Positions 1 to 7,765 are shown, counted from the first letter of the stretch. The stretch is 27,740 nucleotides of DNA from an uncultured Collinsella sp. (GCA_958352845.1 CATWQC010000023.1:1-27740), one strand, 5' to 3'. Made by a program: numbers and translations. The notes: generated from the sequence alone by a model not told the origin.

Positions 1-957
1 CATGCAGTTGAGAACCGTACCGTCATTATGATTGGCGCTACGACGGAGAATCCGTACTTCGAGGTCAACTCGGCGCTGCTCTCACGTGGTCGAGTCGTGG
101 AGCTTGAGCATTTAAAGGACGAGGATATCGCCATGCTTATCGAGCGTGCGCTCGAGGCTCCTCAGGGCCTGAACGGCAAATTCTCGGCCGATGATGATAC
201 GGTCAAGACCATTTGCACGCTGGCAGCGGGTGATGCACGCTCGGCCCTGACGACACTTGAGCTGGCGAGCGAGATTGCCGTCACGCGTCCCGATACCGAA
301 GGGACGCCAGCGCCGGCGGCGGGGGAGCGTTATCCCATCACCGTGGATGACGTAAAGATTGCCAACCCGCGTCGCGGTTTTACGTATGACAAAAACGGCG
401 ACATGCACTACGACATCATCAGTGCGTTCATTAAGTCCATGCGCGGTAGCGACCCCGATGCCACGGTCTACTGGCTTGCGCGCATGATCGATGCAGGAGA
501 GGATCCTAAGTTTATCGCCCGTCGCATTATGATTCATGCTTCTGAGGACGTCGGCAACGCCGACCCGCAGGCGCTTTTGGTGGCACATGCCGCGTTTAAG
601 TCTGCCGAGGTCATTGGCTATCCCGAGTGCCGCATTAACCTGGCTCAGGCTGCACTCTATGTGTGCTTGGCGCCTAAATCCAACGCGTGTGAGGCTTCGA
701 TCGATGCGGCGCTGGCCGATATCCACTCTAGTGGGCTTCGCGAGGTGCCGAGTTATCTGCGCGATCGCCATCGCCCGGGCAGCGATGAATACGGTGTGTA
801 TAAGTATCCGCACGATTATCCCGAAGGCTGGGTCGACCAGCGCTATTTACCCGAAGGCTTAGAACGCGGTGCATTTTGGCAGCCTGCCGGCCGTGGTTGG
901 GAAGAATGGCGCGTAGAGCAAAGCGAACGCGACCGTAGCGGGAATGCACCGAAGTAG
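1..957 (+). CDS. rarA: Replication-associated recombination protein RarA/MgsA (AAA+ ATPase), 5' end missing
   Basis: RarA (MgsA/WHIP family) is an AAA+ ATPase related to clamp-loader subunits. It acts in the cytoplasm at stalled replication forks. The reading frame is open from base 1, so the window cuts the gene and the N-terminal Walker A part lies outside. The first visible residues contain the family motif IGATTENPYFEVNSALLSR, which covers sensor 1 and the arginine-finger region. The sensor 2 motif GDARSALTTLE follows. The C-terminal tetramerisation domain is recognisable from DKNGDMHYDIISAFIKSMRG, RRIMIHASEDVGNADP and YKYPHDYPEGWVDQ. A stretch of about 20 residues rich in Pro, Ala and Glu (near bases 280-335) sits between the ATPase and C-terminal parts. 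The stop at 955-957 is followed by a 100-base gap without a clear terminator. The family call is very safe; only the true start is unknown. Confidence 0.96.
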   Translation, partial: HAVENRTVIMIGATTENPYFEVNSALLSRGRVVELEHLKDEDIAMLIERALEAPQGLNGKFSADDDTVKTICTLAAGDARSALTTLELASEIAVTRPDTEGTPAPAAGERYPITVDDVKIANPRRGFTYDKNGDMHYDIISAFIKSMRGSDPDATVYWLARMIDAGEDPKFIARRIMIHASEDVGNADPQALLVAHAAFKSAEVIGYPECRINLAQAALYVCLAPKSNACEASIDAALADIHSSGLREVPSYLRDRHRPGSDEYGVYKYPHDYPEGWVDQRYLPEGLERGAFWQPAGRGWEEWRVEQSERDRSGNAPK

Positions 958-1057
958 CTGCTGATAATTTTGTCCCACGTTGCTGCTCTTGGCATGTTCG
1001 GTCCCCTTTGGGGTACCATGAAAAACGTCTGTATTTCGATTCTTCCGGGAGGCTTGT

Positions 1058-1645
1058 ATGAGTCCCATTCAAATCGCCCTGCTGCTGCTCGCCGTTGCCG
1101 GCGTGTGGGCCATCGCTGAGCTCGCGCTTACCCTGCGCAAGACCCGCAATGTTGTCGACTCGCTCGATAAGACCGTGAACGACCTCAACAACACCATCGC
1201 CGAGGCTCAGCCTGTGGTGGCAAAGCTCGATGGCGCTGTCGATGAGCTTACGCCGGCGCTTGCCCAGATGGAGCCGCTGCTTAAGTCGAGCAAGACGGCA
1301 GTTGATGCCCTTACCTCCAATCTCGTAGAGGTCGAAGCCGTGGTTCGCGACATTTCCGAGGTTACGGGCAGCATGGCCGAGGCCAGCAATGCTGTGTCGA
1401 GCGTGACCGACTCTGCCGCCGGTGCTGTGCAGAAGCTCTTCAATAAGGTGAAGGCTCCTGCAGCCGACGCCGATCGCAAGCTCGCCGCTGCCGCTGCGGA
1501 GGCCGAGCAGCCTACCGAGCGCGTCCTAATTGGCGAGGACGAGGCCGCCGCGGGCGACGATGATGGTCAGAAGTCTGTATCCAAGCCGGCTCAGTATTAC
1601 ACCTATACGCCCGCCGAGACCTCTGAGGAGTCCTGCGATGAGTAG
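1058..1645 (+). CDS. Membrane-anchored coiled-coil protein, DUF948-like
   Basis: The product has 195 residues. It starts with one hydrophobic segment (about residues 4-23, IQIALLLLAVAGVWAIAEL) and continues with a long amphipathic region (about 27-130) rich in Val, Leu, Asp and Asn, with heptad-like spacing and no Cys. The tail is an Ala/Glu/Asp-rich low-complexity stretch. This layout fits DUF948-type proteins, single-pass membrane proteins of unknown function often found near cell-envelope or stress genes. The ATG at 1058 is preceded by GGGAGG at about 1047-1052. The stop overlaps the start of the next gene (ATG at 1638), so it is the first gene of an operon with an anti-sigma-like protein and a sigma factor. 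It occupies the place where rsbV sits in Bacillus, but shows no STAS-domain features. Its role is unknown; a membrane sensor or scaffold for the sigma system is only inference. Confidence 0.8.
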   Translation: MSPIQIALLLLAVAGVWAIAELALTLRKTRNVVDSLDKTVNDLNNTIAEAQPVVAKLDGAVDELTPALAQMEPLLKSSKTAVDALTSNLVEVEAVVRDISEVTGSMAEASNAVSSVTDSAAGAVQKLFNKVKAPAADADRKLAAAAAEAEQPTERVLIGEDEAAAGDDDGQKSVSKPAQYYTYTPAETSEESCDE

Positions 1646-2015
1646 CGAAGCAACCTGCCCTATCACGCTGACCGTTGCCGGTGACCCTCGTCTCGCTCGC
1701 CTTGTGCGCATGACGGCAGCCAACGTTGGTGCCCTGTGCTCTATGTCTGTCGATCGCATCGAGGACATCCGCATGGCTGCTGAGGAGGCTTTCATCTTTG
1801 GTTGCACCGCGGTCGACTGCGATGACATCACCATCAAATTCGATGTCGATGAGACCCACGTTGGCATGACTATTACCTTTGGCGACCAGGCTACGGTCGA
1901 TGAAGACGACCAGGCTGCGGTGTATGCCGAGCTCATCCTCGCGAGCGTGTGCGACTCCTACGAAAAGACTGCGGCGCCCCTGACGCTTTCCCTCGACCTC
2001 AAGGCGGATATCTAA
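1638..2015 (+). CDS. RsbW/SpoIIAB-like anti-sigma protein lacking the ATP site
   Basis: The product has 125 residues. Its place directly before a SigB/SigF-type sigma gene, its length and its fold pattern suggest an RsbW-family (HATPase_c_2, GHKL) anti-sigma factor. The segment RIEDIRMAAEEAFIFGC lines up with RsbW EIEDLKIAVSEACTNAV. The Glu of the N box is kept, but the Mg-ATP-binding Asn is Phe here. The Gly-rich ATP-binding motifs that should follow (DEGxxFD and GGLGL in RsbW) are absent, and the protein is about 20-35 residues shorter than RsbW. It probably cannot bind ATP or phosphorylate an RsbV partner. I chose ATG 1638 because it overlaps the upstream stop and gives the expected N terminus; an in-frame start at 1530 would lie deep inside the upstream gene. 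The sigma gene follows after 1 base. The family assignment is moderate; the neighbourhood makes it likely. Confidence 0.72.
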   Translation: MSSEATCPITLTVAGDPRLARLVRMTAANVGALCSMSVDRIEDIRMAAEEAFIFGCTAVDCDDITIKFDVDETHVGMTITFGDQATVDEDDQAAVYAELILASVCDSYEKTAAPLTLSLDLKADI

Positions 2016-2016
2016 T

Positions 2017-2808
2017 ATGACCGAACGTTCCCGGAGCGGTAAGACCGCTTGGGACAAGGAGAAAACCCGCGAGCTGTTTCGTCGCTACAAGGAGACCGGT
2101 GATCCGGACGCCCGCGAGCAGCTCGTCATGTCCCATATGAATCTGGTAAGGTTTCTTGCCAACAAATTTAAGAATCGCGGCGAGCCGCTCGACGACCTCA
2201 TGCAGGTCGGCTATCTGGGCTTGCTCAAGGCAATCGACCGCTTTGACCCTGAGCGCGGACTCGAGTTCACCACGTTTGCCACGCCCACCATCTTGGGCGA
2301 GATCAAGCGCCATTTTCGCGACAAGGGCTGGAGTGTGCGCGTACCGCGTCGTCTGCAGGAGCTCTCGGCCAAGGTCAACCAGGCTACTGACAAACTTACC
2401 AACGAGCTGCAGCGTTCGCCCAAGGTTGAGGAGATCGCTGAGTATCTAGATGTGACTGTCGATGAGGTCCTCGAGGCTATGGAATCGTCTTCGGCCTATA
2501 CCTCGGTGCCCATCGAGGCTCCTGGTGCGTCCGATTCCGACGATGCGCCCTCGATTCTCGACCGTTACGCCGACGATGACAACGAGCTCGACTTTACCGA
2601 TGACCGCCTGGTGATCGAGGAAGCCATCCGCGATTTCTCGCCGCGTGAGCGCGAGGTGATCGAGCTGCGCTTTGTGAAGGGCATGACCCAGATCGAGATT
2701 GCCAAGAAGCTGGGCATCTCGCAGGTGCAGGTCTCGCGTCTGCTGCGCCGCACGCTTAAGAAGATTCAGGACAAGATCGACCCCGACGGAGTGATGATTC
2801 GTTCATGA
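2017..2808 (+). CDS. RNA polymerase sigma factor, SigB/SigF/SigG family
   Basis: The product has 263 residues, the usual size of SigB/SigF-type sigma-70 group 3 factors, which direct RNA polymerase to stress or developmental promoters. Region 2 (about residues 38-115) is clear, with LMQVGYLGLLKAIDRFDPER, FTTFATPTILGEIKRHFRDK and the typical GWSVRVPRRLQEL. Region 3 covers about 118-190. Region 4 (about 205-255) contains FSPREREVIELRF and the helix-turn-helix MTQIEIAKKLGISQVQVSRL. Between regions 3 and 4 lies an acidic linker rich in Asp (about 168-195). The start is one base after the stop of the anti-sigma-like gene, and the stop overlaps the next ATG (ATGA at 2805-2808), so all are probably co-transcribed. 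No sporulation genes are nearby, so a general stress role is more likely than a sporulation role, though the targets are unknown. No rsbV homolog is visible here. Confidence 0.95.
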   Translation: MTERSRSGKTAWDKEKTRELFRRYKETGDPDAREQLVMSHMNLVRFLANKFKNRGEPLDDLMQVGYLGLLKAIDRFDPERGLEFTTFATPTILGEIKRHFRDKGWSVRVPRRLQELSAKVNQATDKLTNELQRSPKVEEIAEYLDVTVDEVLEAMESSSAYTSVPIEAPGASDSDDAPSILDRYADDDNELDFTDDRLVIEEAIRDFSPREREVIELRFVKGMTQIEIAKKLGISQVQVSRLLRRTLKKIQDKIDPDGVMIRS

Positions 2809-4217
2809 GTGAGCACCCCCAACAAACCGATCGCGTGCTGCGCGACACTCGCGTTCTGACGCTGCGCATTTGGGCTGTTGTCGGCTGCATTGTTATTGCT
2901 GCTGTCATCTTTAACCTTATGGGCATCCTGGCACCGGTTATTGAGTTTCTTGCCGTTGGCTCCATCATTGCTTTTGTGATGTCCCCGATCACCAACTGGC
3001 TCGAGCACCATGGCGTGAATCGCGGTATCGGTTCGCTTATTGCGCTAATTGTTGTTGTTGCCGTGCTCGTCGGTGTCGTTTGCATCTTGTCGCCGATTCT
3101 CTTTGGTCAGATCATGGAAGTCCTGAGCCGCCTGCCCGAGCAGCTTCGTGTTGCGGGTGGCGATCTCAACGAGATGATCTCGCATGCCAAGACGCTCAAC
3201 AACACGCCGCTCAAGGAGTATTTGGACGATAATCTTTCGTCGCTGGTTGCCGTGGCATCGAAGTATGTGTCTCAGATCGCTGCCGAGCTTGGCCGCGGTG
3301 TGTTCCCGCTCATCACCAATACGGCTTCGCAGTTGTTCGTGATCTTCCTTGGTCTGGTGCTTGCCTACTGGATGGCCTGCGACTACCCTCGCATGCACCA
3401 CGAGATTTGCACCATCATCGGTCAGGAGAAGGAGACCTCGTACCGCTTTATGGTCGCCATTCTTTCTCGCTCTGTCGGCGGCTACATGCGCGGTATGGTC
3501 GTGACGTCCATCTGCGGTGGTTTCCTCGCCTTTATCGGTTTTATGATCATCGGCCATCCGTATGCGGCGCTCATGGCTATCTTTACCGGCATCATGCATT
3601 TGGTTCCGGTCGTCGGTCCTTGGGTGAGCGCAGCAATCGCCACAGTGCTCGGTTTCATGTTCAGCCCTATGTTGGCGTTATGGACGCTCATCGTGACTAT
3701 GGTCGCGCAAAACGTCACCGATAACGTCATTTCGCCCAAGGTCATGCAGAGCTCGGTGCAGGTGCATCCCATCATGAGCCTCACGGCGCTCGTTATTGGC
3801 TCGGCACTCATGGGGCCCATCGGCATGATTATTGCCATCCCGCTGTGTGCGGCCCTCAAGGGTATCTTCGTGTACTACTTCGAGAATGAGACCGGCCGCC
3901 AGCTTGTGGCCTATGACGGCGCCGTGTTTAAGGGCACGCCGTACCGCGATGCCGATGGCAACCCGGTCGCCGCCTACGACGCGCTCGGCGACGACACCTT
4001 CATCTACGAGTCTGAGCTCATCGGCAACGAGACTGCGCCCGAGGCCAAGGCCATGCCCAAGCCCGAGCTCGATAATCCCTGGATTAAGCTCTCTGGTCTG
4101 CAGCCCGATGCCACGGGCTTCTTCAAGAACCCCTTTGCCAAGGACGATGACTCCAACTCGGACGACGATACCAAAACCGGCATCGACGGCTCCATGGACG
4201 ATTCGGATTCTAATTAG
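2805..4217 (+). CDS. AI-2E family transporter (UPF0118/YtvI-like membrane protein)
   Basis: The product has 470 residues. The AI-2E/PerM family contains polytopic membrane proteins named after the E. coli autoinducer-2 exporter TqsA; other members export Na+ or small solutes, so the substrate is not known. About seven or eight hydrophobic segments are visible: three in residues 20-110, one near 165-190, and a block at about 225-350. The last block contains the conserved GIMHLVPVVGPWVSAAIATVL region and the NVISPKVMQSSVQVHPIMSL motif. An extra C-terminal tail of about 110 residues is hydrophilic and acidic, ends in a run of Asp and Ser, and should face the cytoplasm. The ATG overlaps the sigma-factor stop by 4 bases, so it is the last gene of that operon. 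Its stop lies only 6 bases from the stop of the convergent small gene, with no terminator between them. Confidence 0.93.
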   Translation: MSEHPQQTDRVLRDTRVLTLRIWAVVGCIVIAAVIFNLMGILAPVIEFLAVGSIIAFVMSPITNWLEHHGVNRGIGSLIALIVVVAVLVGVVCILSPILFGQIMEVLSRLPEQLRVAGGDLNEMISHAKTLNNTPLKEYLDDNLSSLVAVASKYVSQIAAELGRGVFPLITNTASQLFVIFLGLVLAYWMACDYPRMHHEICTIIGQEKETSYRFMVAILSRSVGGYMRGMVVTSICGGFLAFIGFMIIGHPYAALMAIFTGIMHLVPVVGPWVSAAIATVLGFMFSPMLALWTLIVTMVAQNVTDNVISPKVMQSSVQVHPIMSLTALVIGSALMGPIGMIIAIPLCAALKGIFVYYFENETGRQLVAYDGAVFKGTPYRDADGNPVAAYDALGDDTFIYESELIGNETAPEAKAMPKPELDNPWIKLSGLQPDATGFFKNPFAKDDDSNSDDDTKTGIDGSMDDSDSN

Positions 4218-4223
4218 GTCCTA

Positions 4224-4463
4224 TTAACGCTTCTTGAAGTTGTAAATGACAAGAAATGCGAGCAAAGCGATTGATAAGGGGCCGGCTACATAGAAAAAGA
4301 GAACGTCAATTGCGCGTAGAGCGTAATATGCATTATCGCCGGACATTGCTGCATACAATACGTAGCCAAATGCTGGTTGGTTTGCGTACCAGCAGGAGAA
4401 GGCCAAGAGCGCTAAAAGTGCTACTACCAGAAGTGCATTCAGGACAAATCGTTTGCTTTTCAT
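4224..4463 (-). CDS. Small two-helix membrane protein, unknown function
   Basis: The product has 79 residues, starts MKSKRFVLNALLVV and ends in NFKKR. Two hydrophobic segments (about residues 7-26 and 52-74) flank a short loop with SGDNAYYALRA, so it is a small integral membrane protein. I do not recognise a family. The start is set by a good ribosome binding site read on the minus strand (AAAGGAG, 6 bases before the ATG). An in-frame upstream ATG at 4547 lacks such a site and would add 28 non-hydrophobic residues. The gene is alone on its strand, convergent with the AI-2E gene, and clearly richer in A+T than its neighbours, which may mean recent acquisition. The hydrophobic pattern plus the ribosome binding site make it a credible gene. 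A small toxin or a stress-response membrane peptide are possible but unsupported ideas. Confidence 0.68.
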   Translation of the reverse strand: MKSKRFVLNALLVVALLALLAFSCWYANQPAFGYVLYAAMSGDNAYYALRAIDVLFFYVAGPLSIALLAFLVIYNFKKR

Positions 4464-4495
4464 CGATCGCTCCTTTCGAGTAGTTCTTATATGTA

Positions 4496-4522
4496 ATTCT
4501 ACAGCAGTCATTAGTTTTTCAA
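4496..4522 (-). promoter_or_regulatory. Possible promoter of the small membrane gene
   Basis: Read on the minus strand, TTGAAA (4517-4522) and TAGAAT (4496-4501) are separated by only 15 bases. They lie about 33 bases before the start codon at 4463. The region is AT-rich. The spacing is short, so this is a weak call. Confidence 0.3.
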
Positions 4523-4559
4523 AGACTTTGGCTGTCCTAAATAACATGCACTTTCGCTG

Positions 4560-4589
4560 GAGGGTCGCTGTTTGCCGGCCCTCTTTTTT
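4560..4589 (+). terminator. Intrinsic terminator upstream of alaS
   Basis: The arms GAGGGTCG (4560-4567) and CGGCCCTC (4576-4583) form 8 pairs with one G-U, closing an 8-base loop, followed directly by six T (4584-4589). The T run is only on the plus strand. The nearest plus-strand gene ends at 4217, so this would end the sigma/AI-2E transcript after it has crossed the minus-strand gene at 4224-4463. No T-box consensus or specifier loop was found, so I do not call it an alaS attenuator. It also lies upstream of the likely alaS promoter. Confidence 0.72.
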
Positions 4590-4615
4590 GCACTTGCGCG
4601 GTGGGATGGTAATAT
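4588..4615 (+). promoter_or_regulatory. Probable sigma-70-type promoter of alaS
   Basis: TTGCAC (4588-4593) and TAATAT (4610-4615) are spaced by 16 bases, with a TGG extended -10 element just upstream of TAATAT. The -35 box overlaps the T run of the preceding terminator. The alaS ATG follows about 46 bases after the -10 box. The short leader holds a small hairpin (GTTTC/GAAAC, 4631-4645). The ribosome binding site GAGG (4647-4650) can pair with CCTC (4657-4660). Confidence 0.65.
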
Positions 4616-4661
4616 CGTTACGTTTGAACTGTTTCGATGTGAAACCGAGGAGATTCCCTCT

Positions 4662-7319
4662 ATGAGTGCTGACTACCCGTCAATGACTACGGCCGAGATC
4701 CGCTCCAAGTTCCTCAACTTCTTTGAGGAGCGCGGTCTTAAGCTCTATCCTTCTTCGTCTCTTGTTCCCGACGATCCTTCGCTGCTGCTTGCCAACGCCG
4801 GCATGAACCAGTTTAAGGAGTACTACCAGGGCAAGAAGACCATGAAGGAGATCGGCGCGATTTCCTGCCAGAAGTGCGTCCGCACCAACGACATCGATTG
4901 CATCGGCGAGGACGGCCGTCACCTGTCCTTCTTCGAGATGCTCGGCGACTTCTCTTTTGGCGGCGTCTCCAAGGAGCAGGCTTGCGCCTGGGCCTTTGAG
5001 CTCATCACCGAGGAGTTCAAGCTGCCGCTCGACCGCCTGTACTTTACCGTCTTTACCGAGGACGACGAGACCCACGACGTGTGGCGTTCTCTGGGCGTTG
5101 CTGAGGACCACATCTCCCGCCTGGGCGAGGACGACAACTTCTGGGCCGCTGGCCCCACCGGTCCCTGCGGTCCGTGCTCCGAGATTTACTTTGACATGGG
5201 CGAGGAGGTCGGCTGCGGCAGCCCCGACTGCAAGCCTGGCTGCGACTGCGACCGCTTCCTGGAGTTCTGGAACCTCGTCTTTACCCAGTACGACCGCCAG
5301 GAGGACGGCTCCATGCCGGAGCTGCCGCACCGCAACCTCGATACGGGCATGGGCCTGGAGCGCATGGCTGCCATCATGCAGCACAAGACCGCCAACTACG
5401 ACGGCGATCTGATGCAGCACCTCATCAAGCTGGGCGAGAAGATTAGCGGCAAGACCTATGACGCCGACGATTACTCCGGCGCCAGCCGCTCCCTGCGTAT
5501 CATCGCCGACCACTCCCGTGCCGTCGACTTTATGATTTCGGATGGCATCCTCCCCGGTAACGAGGGTCGCGAGTACGTCCTTCGCCGCCTGCTCCGTCGT
5601 GCCGTGTTCCACGGTCGCCTGCTGGGCATCGAGGGCGCCTTCCTGACCAAGTTCATCGACGAGGTTAACGCTCAGATGGGCGAGGCCTATCCCGATCTGC
5701 TCAAGAACGTCGCGCTCGTCAAGGGTATCGTTGCCTCCGAGGAGGAGCGCTTCTCCACGACGCTCGACAACGGTCGCGTCTACCTGGATGAGGCACTGGC
5801 AGCGCTTGCCGAGGGCGCTGTGCTTCCGGGCGATGTTGCCTTTAAGCTGCACGACACCTTTGGTTTCCCCATCGACCTAACCGTCGAGATCGCCGGCACC
5901 GCTGGCCACGACGTCGACATGGACGGCTTCACCTCCTGCATGGAGGACCAGAAGGCCCGCGCCCGCGCCAATGCCAAGGGCGACGCCTGGGGCAGCTTCA
6001 ACGACGTGTGGGTTGAGCTTTCCGACAAGGTCGCTGCGACCGAGTTCGACGGCTATGACAACGATGTGATCGAGGGCGCCAAGGTTGTCGCCATCGTGCG
6101 CAACGGCGAGTCCGTCGAGTCCGCTGCCGCCGGCGAGGACGTCGAGGTTGTGCTCGACCGCACCCCGTTCTATGCCGAGATGGGTGGTCAGCAGGGCGAT
6201 GCCGGCAAGCTTTCCGCCGAGGGCTTTGTTCTGACCGTTGCCGACACCAAGAACCACAACGGCCTGTATGCCCACGTCGCGCACGTTGCCGATGGCACGC
6301 TGACTGTCGGTGCCGCTGTTACCGCCGCGCTCGACGCCGAGCGCCGTGGTTTCCTGCGCCGCAACCACACCGCCACGCACCTGCTCGACGCCGCCCTTAA
6401 GCAGGTCCTGGGCGAGCACGTCTCTCAGGCCGGCTCGCTGGTGACGCCAGAGCACCTGCGCTTTGACTTCACGCACTTCGAGGCCCTGTCCTCCGAGCAG
6501 CTCAAGGCTGTCGAGGACCTGGTCAACCAGCAGATCTTCGCTTCCAAGCCGGTCGTGACCCGTGTCATGGGCATCGACGAGGCTAAGGCCGCCGGCGCTG
6601 TCGCTCTGTTTGGCGAGAAGTACGGCGATGTCGTCCGCGTCGTCTCCGTGGGCGCCGAGGACCAGCCGTTCTCCCGCGAGCTCTGCGGTGGCACGCACGC
6701 TGCCAACACTGCTGAGATTGGCCTGTTCAAGATCATTTCCGAGTCCTCTACGGGCTCGAATGTCCGTCGTATCGAGGCCGTGACCTCTAAGGGTGCTCTC
6801 GACTATATGGCCGACCGCCTGGCACTCGTTGACGCCGCTGCTACTGCGCTCAAGTGCCGCGTGGATGAGGTTCCCGCTCGCGTGGAGAACCTGCAGGCCG
6901 AGCTGCGCGAGACGTCCAATAAGCTCAAGAAGGCTCTGACCGGTGGCTCCTCCGACGCCATCTCCAGCGCCATCGAGGGCGCCGTCGAGCTCGACGGCTA
7001 TAAGCTCGTTGTCGCTGAGCTCCAGGGCCTTGAGGCTGCCGACCTGCGCAACGTATGGGATACCGTGCACCAGAAGGTCGCCGGCCCTGTCGCTTGTGTC
7101 GTCGCCAGCGTGACTGAGAAGGGCATTCCGGCCTTGCTCGCTGCCGGCTCCGATGACGCCGTCAAGGCCGGTTTCCACGCCGGTAACGTGATCAAGCAGA
7201 TCGCGGGTCTGGTCGACGGTCGCGGTGGCGGTCGTCCCAACATGGCCCAGGCCGGTGGCAAGAACGCTGCCGGCATCGCCGATGCCCTCGCGGCCGCTAA
7301 GACCGCGCTCGGCGCCTAA
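4662..7319 (+). CDS. alaS: Alanine--tRNA ligase
   Basis: AlaRS attaches alanine to tRNA-Ala in the cytoplasm and edits mischarged Ser and Gly. The product has 885 residues, the usual length. Visible landmarks in order are the class II motif 1 region (LLLANAGMNQFKEYY), CVRTNDID, the motif 2 region (HLSFFEMLGDFSF), AAGPTGPCGPCSEIYFD, the Cys-rich CGSPDCKPGCDCDRF, GMGLERM, the editing-domain zinc motifs NHTATHLL and CGGTH, and the C-terminal DHHA1 signature GGRGGGRPNMAQAGG. The start at 4662 follows GAGGAG (4647-4652). An in-frame ATG at 4683 is a weaker alternative, and an earlier in-frame ATG at 4572 falls inside the terminator and promoter, so it is excluded. The next gene, ruvX, begins 17 bases after the stop. 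The identification is certain. Confidence 0.99.
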   Translation: MSADYPSMTTAEIRSKFLNFFEERGLKLYPSSSLVPDDPSLLLANAGMNQFKEYYQGKKTMKEIGAISCQKCVRTNDIDCIGEDGRHLSFFEMLGDFSFGGVSKEQACAWAFELITEEFKLPLDRLYFTVFTEDDETHDVWRSLGVAEDHISRLGEDDNFWAAGPTGPCGPCSEIYFDMGEEVGCGSPDCKPGCDCDRFLEFWNLVFTQYDRQEDGSMPELPHRNLDTGMGLERMAAIMQHKTANYDGDLMQHLIKLGEKISGKTYDADDYSGASRSLRIIADHSRAVDFMISDGILPGNEGREYVLRRLLRRAVFHGRLLGIEGAFLTKFIDEVNAQMGEAYPDLLKNVALVKGIVASEEERFSTTLDNGRVYLDEALAALAEGAVLPGDVAFKLHDTFGFPIDLTVEIAGTAGHDVDMDGFTSCMEDQKARARANAKGDAWGSFNDVWVELSDKVAATEFDGYDNDVIEGAKVVAIVRNGESVESAAAGEDVEVVLDRTPFYAEMGGQQGDAGKLSAEGFVLTVADTKNHNGLYAHVAHVADGTLTVGAAVTAALDAERRGFLRRNHTATHLLDAALKQVLGEHVSQAGSLVTPEHLRFDFTHFEALSSEQLKAVEDLVNQQIFASKPVVTRVMGIDEAKAAGAVALFGEKYGDVVRVVSVGAEDQPFSRELCGGTHAANTAEIGLFKIISESSTGSNVRRIEAVTSKGALDYMADRLALVDAAATALKCRVDEVPARVENLQAELRETSNKLKKALTGGSSDAISSAIEGAVELDGYKLVVAELQGLEAADLRNVWDTVHQKVAGPVACVVASVTEKGIPALLAAGSDDAVKAGFHAGNVIKQIAGLVDGRGGGRPNMAQAGGKNAAGIADALAAAKTALGA

Positions 7320-7336
7320 GAATCTAAGAAGTCGCT

Positions 7337-7765
7337 GTGGTTGCGCTCGCGCTGGACATAGGGGAGACCAGGATTGGCATCGCCGTCTCGAGCCGTGATG
7401 GCAAGATGGCGATGCCTGTCAAGGTGCTTCCGGCTGCCGAGGTCACCGGTATGGCCAAGACGTTCCGCTACCTGGTTGAGGACTATGAGCCCGACATCCT
7501 GGTGAGCGGACGTCCCCTGACCATGGCCGGTGAGCCCGGCCCTCAGGCCGAGCGCGTTGCCGCTGTGGCGCAAAAGATTGCCGACGAGCTCGATCTTCCG
7601 TTGGAGTTTGAGGACGAGCGTCTGTCCTCGCAAGAGGCCAAGCGTATCCTGCGAGAGCAGGGGCTTAACGAAAAGCAGATGAGGGGCAAGATCGACATGA
7701 TTGCCGCCAGCCTGTTTTTGCAGACGTGGCTCGATCGTAAAAACGAGGAGGTTTCGCATGCCTAG
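7337..7765 (+). CDS. ruvX: RuvX/YqgF-family Holliday junction resolvase-like nuclease
   Basis: RuvX (YqgF) has an RNase H-like fold. Family members are credited with Holliday-junction resolution and with pre-16S rRNA 5'-end maturation. The 142-residue product has the family motifs: ALDIGETRIGIAVS at the N terminus with the first catalytic Asp, ILVSGRPLTMAGEPGPQA in the middle, LEFEDERLSSQEA with the catalytic Glu, and KGKID-like GKIDMIAASLFLQTWLD with the last Asp. The start codon is GTG at 7337. The ribosome binding site is weak (AAGAAG), suggesting translation partly coupled to alaS, whose stop is 17 bases upstream. The alaS-ruvX-mltG order is common in Firmicutes and Actinomycetota. Its 3' end overlaps mltG by 8 bases. 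Confidence 0.95.
   Translation: MVALALDIGETRIGIAVSSRDGKMAMPVKVLPAAEVTGMAKTFRYLVEDYEPDILVSGRPLTMAGEPGPQAERVAAVAQKIADELDLPLEFEDERLSSQEAKRILREQGLNEKQMRGKIDMIAASLFLQTWLDRKNEEVSHA

Noticed and set aside
1002..1019. Terminator after rarA (CCCC-TTT-GGGG hairpin)
   Set aside because: The stem is short with a bulge and is followed by ATGAAAAACG instead of a T run.
4560..4661. T-box riboswitch for alaS
   Set aside because: The hairpin and T run exist, but no specifier loop, no AG-bulge helix and no UGGN antiterminator bulge were found, and the likely promoter lies after the terminator.
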